Below, piece by piece: positions 60,673-64,000 of a DNA stretch of 64,000 nucleotides. The DNA is from Prostheceraeus crozeri (lineage: Eukaryota; Platyhelminthes; Polycladida; Euryleptidae). Under the pieces are notes generated by a model. It was not told the DNA's origin. It was given only the letters and a program-made list of their open reading frames with translations, and ran no database searches. Location: the NCBI GenBank assembly GCA_907163375.1, contig CAJQUW010014309.1, positions 5,001 to 69,000 on the forward strand, given 5' to 3'. The position numbers were made by a program, and so were the translations under genes. Each line of letters begins with the position of its first letter. The first letter of the stretch is position 1.

Positions 60673-62518
60673 TCTTCATTAGTTGACCGATGTCAGTTAA
60701 TGTACAGTCATTTGACTGACCATTTGCTAGCCAACTGACGGCAAAGTGACACTTGAAATATCTCGCGTGATATTCCGTCTTTTGACTACTTCTACAAATA
60801 TTTTTAGTAGCATGATGGTCGTGAGGAATCACGAAAGGAAATATACACACTAATTAACAGAATTTCTCTTCTTTCTAGTGCTTGTAGTCTTTCATTTTCA
60901 TGCATGCGATTGACTTCAATACCGAAAAGTTTAGCTGTAGTGTATATTTTTAAATGGAATTTGCATTCTGTAGAATGCAGAGTTTTAAGAAACGAATAAA
61001 AGATCGGCCTTTCATGCATTTTTATACATAAGTACTTATTTTTCTAGAATATGTGAGACTATACCCCTGCAGCATTGAGACGACGACTTATCGCGATTGA
61101 AGACAGCTCAGCTCGTCACAAAAAAGGACATCTCAGCTGATGTAAAATGTCCATGAACGAGTCGTCTCTAGGCATTACTTTTGAGACGAGTAATGGCGAG
61201 TTTATGTGACCAGTTTTCTGACGAGATATCTATATGCTATTATTATTGATGCATCCAAGCATAGCGCCCTTCCAAATTCTCTGAAGACAGCCCTAGAGCC
61301 GAGAAAATGATGGACTCGAACCATCTGACGCACTCAGACGCACCAAATCGATGATAAGCTACAGTATTTTTTATCACTTAGAGTTATTTAAGATAAGCGC
61401 GCGCAATGTCAAAATAAGTTAGTGATGAAGATTTTGATCAAATTTTAATATTCCAAAAATTACACATTTCAATTTATAACTAATACATGAATGTAATACA
61501 CATTATCTGAATATATACATTATTACAGTACATTAGAATTATATATAGGCTATACACTATTTACACTTTAAGCACTAGTCTTTTGGAGAAGATTTCCAAG
61601 AATATTTTTCAACCGAACATAGAGAGGTAATGAATTAGAAGATAGACGATTTTAAATTCCAGCTATTCTGAAATTTTACATAAGCACCTGCTACATATAC
61701 AGCAAAACCGCTCTTACCTTGGATGCCTCGTGTTCCACCAAAACAAGTTTTCAATACTTGGATTGAGAGAACCGCACAGACATGGTGAGAAGTGTAGACT
61801 TCTTCCACGTGCTCTTGTAAGATCAGAAGTCGGCAACAAGGACTGCAAATTGACAACTTTCGCAAACCAAGAACCGGTGTCGATTTCCGATAGGAGTGCA
61901 GTTTTGAAGTGCGTGTTTTCCGCTATTCTATAACCTCTTTCTAAAACATCTGCATTTATACTGTAATTCGGAATCATATGGTCATCCAAAAGAATAGCAT
62001 ACCGATACATGGAAAATTTTATGGAATTTAGCAGTAAAATCAAGTCTAATTTCATGCAATAATTATAGGATGTGTAGGCTAATGATAACAATTAATATTC
62101 ACACAATTTTTTTTCAAAAAATTGTGATTTCAGCCAAACCCTGAATAAAAATGGACTTACACATGGCCAACTTACTACATTCTCTCTCTCATCTATATCT
62201 GCATTCAGTCGTGGCAAGCAGTTCTCATTCTCTTCAGTATTTTGTGCTCTTGCACACGACACAATCAGATCGATGACCGATTACTTTTTTGGCTAACTGT
62301 CTGTCACCCGTTATTCGGGCAGCACTCGTCCGACGCCCACTAGGGTTGGTGAAATTCCCGTCTTCTCGTGATTATCATTGTGAGTGTGTTATGACCCACG
62401 GGAGAGTTGCTACACCATTTATTGGAAGAGAAATCAAGACATCTGTCCACAGTAGTCAATCTGACCTTGTTCAAATTTACTTCATCACATAGATAGTCAA
62501 TAATTTTCTTTAATGCGG
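60673..62518. other. No gene seen
   Basis: AT-rich DNA. A short hairpin (ACACAATTTTTT...AAAAAATTGTG) lies near 62100-62127. Frames near 61635-62091 have no domain. Confidence 0.5.
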
Positions 62519-62595
62519 TTAAAGGATGACCTCATAAATTTGTAAATCAGAAATATTTCGGTATTTCTGATTAAAATTTCTAAGGCATCCTTTAA
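62519..62595. repeat. Hairpin element
   Basis: TTAAAGGATG at the left and CATCCTTTAA at the right, with an inner ATCAGAAATA/TATTTCTGAT pair. This is a 77-bp imperfect palindrome, MITE-like, with TTAA inside its ends. Confidence 0.7.
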
Positions 62596-62741
62596 TCTTT
62601 ACACAACTTTCAATTTAGATCCACCCCGTTAGATCGCCCGCCTCCGGTACGTGTTCCACGAACTCGGCCCGGTAAACGGGTCGTTCCTACCGTCACGTAA
62701 CCGGTACGAGCTCGTGTACCCGAAGGAGGTTCCAAAAAAAA
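62596..62741. other. GC-rich patch
   Basis: 62628-62735 is markedly GC-rich with inverted words (GGTACGTG, CACGTAACCGGTACG). Origin unknown; possibly part of an element. Confidence 0.35.
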
Positions 62742-62845
62742 ATCCGCCCTGCTGCTTGATTTACGGGCTTTCATTTAATCTCCAGTGCCCTGTATTTTAG
62801 CTGGAGATTAAATGAAAGCCCGTTTTCACAAGCAACAGGGCGGAT
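62742..62845. repeat. Hairpin element, arms about 45 bp
   Basis: Starts ATCCGCCCTG and ends CAGGGCGGAT, with an inner perfect pair CGGGCTTTCATTTAATCTCC / GGAGATTAAATGAAAGCCCG around a short loop. MITE-like foldback. Confidence 0.85.
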
Positions 62846-63059
62846 CCTACCTAAAGAGAAAAGTCAAACATGTCAAATAATAGGTTTATTCTTCATGAAA
62901 TTATAGCCACGTACCACAGTAACACTGCCTGGGATAGTTGACTAAAATAACAGTACCTGGGAAGTTTGACAGCAGTTCGGCAACACTTTAACACTTCCTT
63001 GTGCAGTAATTGCCTTCACACTTGCAAACAGTTCCACGTAGAATCCATGTATAGGCCTA

Positions 63060-63200
63060 CTTCCCGGCCAACAAAAAACCTGACTGCTACGTAGCAGCAA
63101 GGTAGCGCCGCTACCTATTGATTCGTAGCAGATATGTGGCATTTGGCGCACCCAGCTACGTATATGCTACGTAGCAAAATCACCGTATGGCAACCTATCT
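63060..63200. repeat. GCTACGTAGC-rich segment
   Basis: Palindromic CTACGTAGC occurs near 63087 and 63166, with related CGTAGCAG words. It grades into the minisatellite that follows. Confidence 0.6.
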
Positions 63201-63385
63201 GCTACCTTTACTACCTTGCAGCTACTTTAATATGTTACCTTCGCTACCTTGCAGCTACTTTAATGCTACCTTAGCTACCTTGCAGCTACTTTAATGCTAC
63301 CTTAGCTACCTTGCAGCTACTTTAATGCAACCTTGCGGCTATTTAAATGCTACTATTGCTACCTTGCAGTTTTACTCGAATGCTA
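63201..63385. repeat. Minisatellite, about 31-bp unit
   Basis: The unit GCTACCTTAGCTACCTTGCA GCTACTTTAAT (split here for length) is repeated about five to six times; the inner copies are nearly exact and the outer ones diverged. Confidence 0.85.
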
Positions 63386-63557
63386 GTATGGCTTGTAGTT
63401 GTTCAAATGTTACTTACTAATGCCACCTCACCTCAACACCCAGTGAAAAAGCCGAAGTCGGCCAGACTTTGGCACCGAATTTCTGCCGACTTTGGCAGTG
63501 GGAAAGAGAGCGGAAGTCCAGCCAAAGTTGGTATGCCGACTTCCAGCCAAAAAAATA

Positions 63558-63605
63558 CCGCCAACATACTACTTGATTCTGTTTTATCAAGTAGTATGTT
63601 GACGG
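63558..63605. repeat. Short hairpin, 20-bp arms
   Basis: CAACATACTACTTGAT and ATCAAGTAGTATGTTG are exact inverted copies around TCTGTTTT. The flanks repeat GCCGACTT/GCCAAAGT words, so it may be one end of a larger repeat. Confidence 0.8.
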
Positions 63606-64000
63606 TTATCATTATTCAATCTCGGGATATAAAAACACCTTTTTTAACACGATCTAAATAGGTATTATATTATAATGCCCACAAATCAGGATACTCATCA
63701 TCCGGTAATTCTGACAAGAAGTGACAGCTTTTCCTCGCACAGAGCTTCTTTGTCTTTTGATCCGCATAGGAAGAGGTAGCTGGATCAAGTGTCCCTCGTC
63801 ATCGCGTGATAATTTTCCAGGGAATCCACATCTTCCACAATCCTGTAAAAAATTATGACATAATGAAATATAGCATATACCTACGGCACAGAAATTGTGG
63901 GTACCTATCAGATATAGAATTTGATGACTGGAGAAAAATATACATAGATGTTTAAACCAAAGTTTAATGTCTTTCTCTGTAGATTTGTGTACTACAATCT
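63606..64000. other. No gene seen
   Basis: AT-rich DNA running to the window end; nothing recognised. Confidence 0.4.

Noticed and set aside
1-64000. CRISPR array or bacterial operon
   Set aside because: No spaced identical repeats of the right size; gene structure is eukaryotic.

Overview
This window looks like nuclear DNA of a marine invertebrate animal. It is AT-rich, its host genes have GT-AG introns, and it is crowded with transposable elements: a BEL/Pao LTR element, a Polinton, a hAT, a THAP/P-type transposase relic and many hairpin MITEs. The palindrome GTAGGCCTAC recurs. I cannot name the species. There are no bacterial operons and no CRISPR arrays.

Layout. 1-19.4 kb is mostly non-coding. 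It holds tandem repeats at the left edge, a recurring CTCCTAGGAG palindrome, a 211-bp tandem duplication, a long hairpin at 9.8 kb, a 1,084-bp non-autonomous hAT with an 8-bp target duplication (11926-13009), and one candidate first exon at 14.07 kb. 19465-26414 is a BEL/Pao element on the minus strand that looks whole, with LTRs identical by eye and a CATAT target duplication. 26.9-27.9 kb is a decayed THAP-domain transposase gene.

From 28.68 to 57.25 kb runs a host gene on the plus strand. All visible exons are in phase 0. The core is an array of 51-nt micro-exons with a 146/147-bp period, each encoding a variant of a 17-residue acidic repeat, followed by a basic exon and a Cys-rich terminal exon.

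One micro-exon is split by a Polinton (adintovirus-like) of 24,843 bp (29824-54666), flanked by the 6-bp duplication AATCCC. I treat it as a fossil. Its termini and full gene set are recognisable, but several genes are broken, perhaps eight to twelve breaks in all. Left to right it carries protein-primed PolB, a TBP-like protein and a UBA/RING protein on plus. On minus it carries an adenain-like protease, double-jelly-roll capsid protein, adenovirus VI/VII-like minor and core proteins, two penton-like paralogues (one with a collagen-like insert), an integrase with chromodomain, a packaging ATPase and several unassigned proteins. A Pro/Ser-rich protein lies on plus, then on minus a DnaQ-like exonuclease, an adenovirus pX-like core peptide and a zinc-finger protein that repeats the PolB N-terminal module. 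The terminal inverted repeats carry TATA boxes facing inward.

57.3-64 kb is again non-coding. It holds two MITEs with CCGTA termini, a second copy of a segment found inside the hAT, a minisatellite of about 31 bp and a cluster of short hairpin elements.
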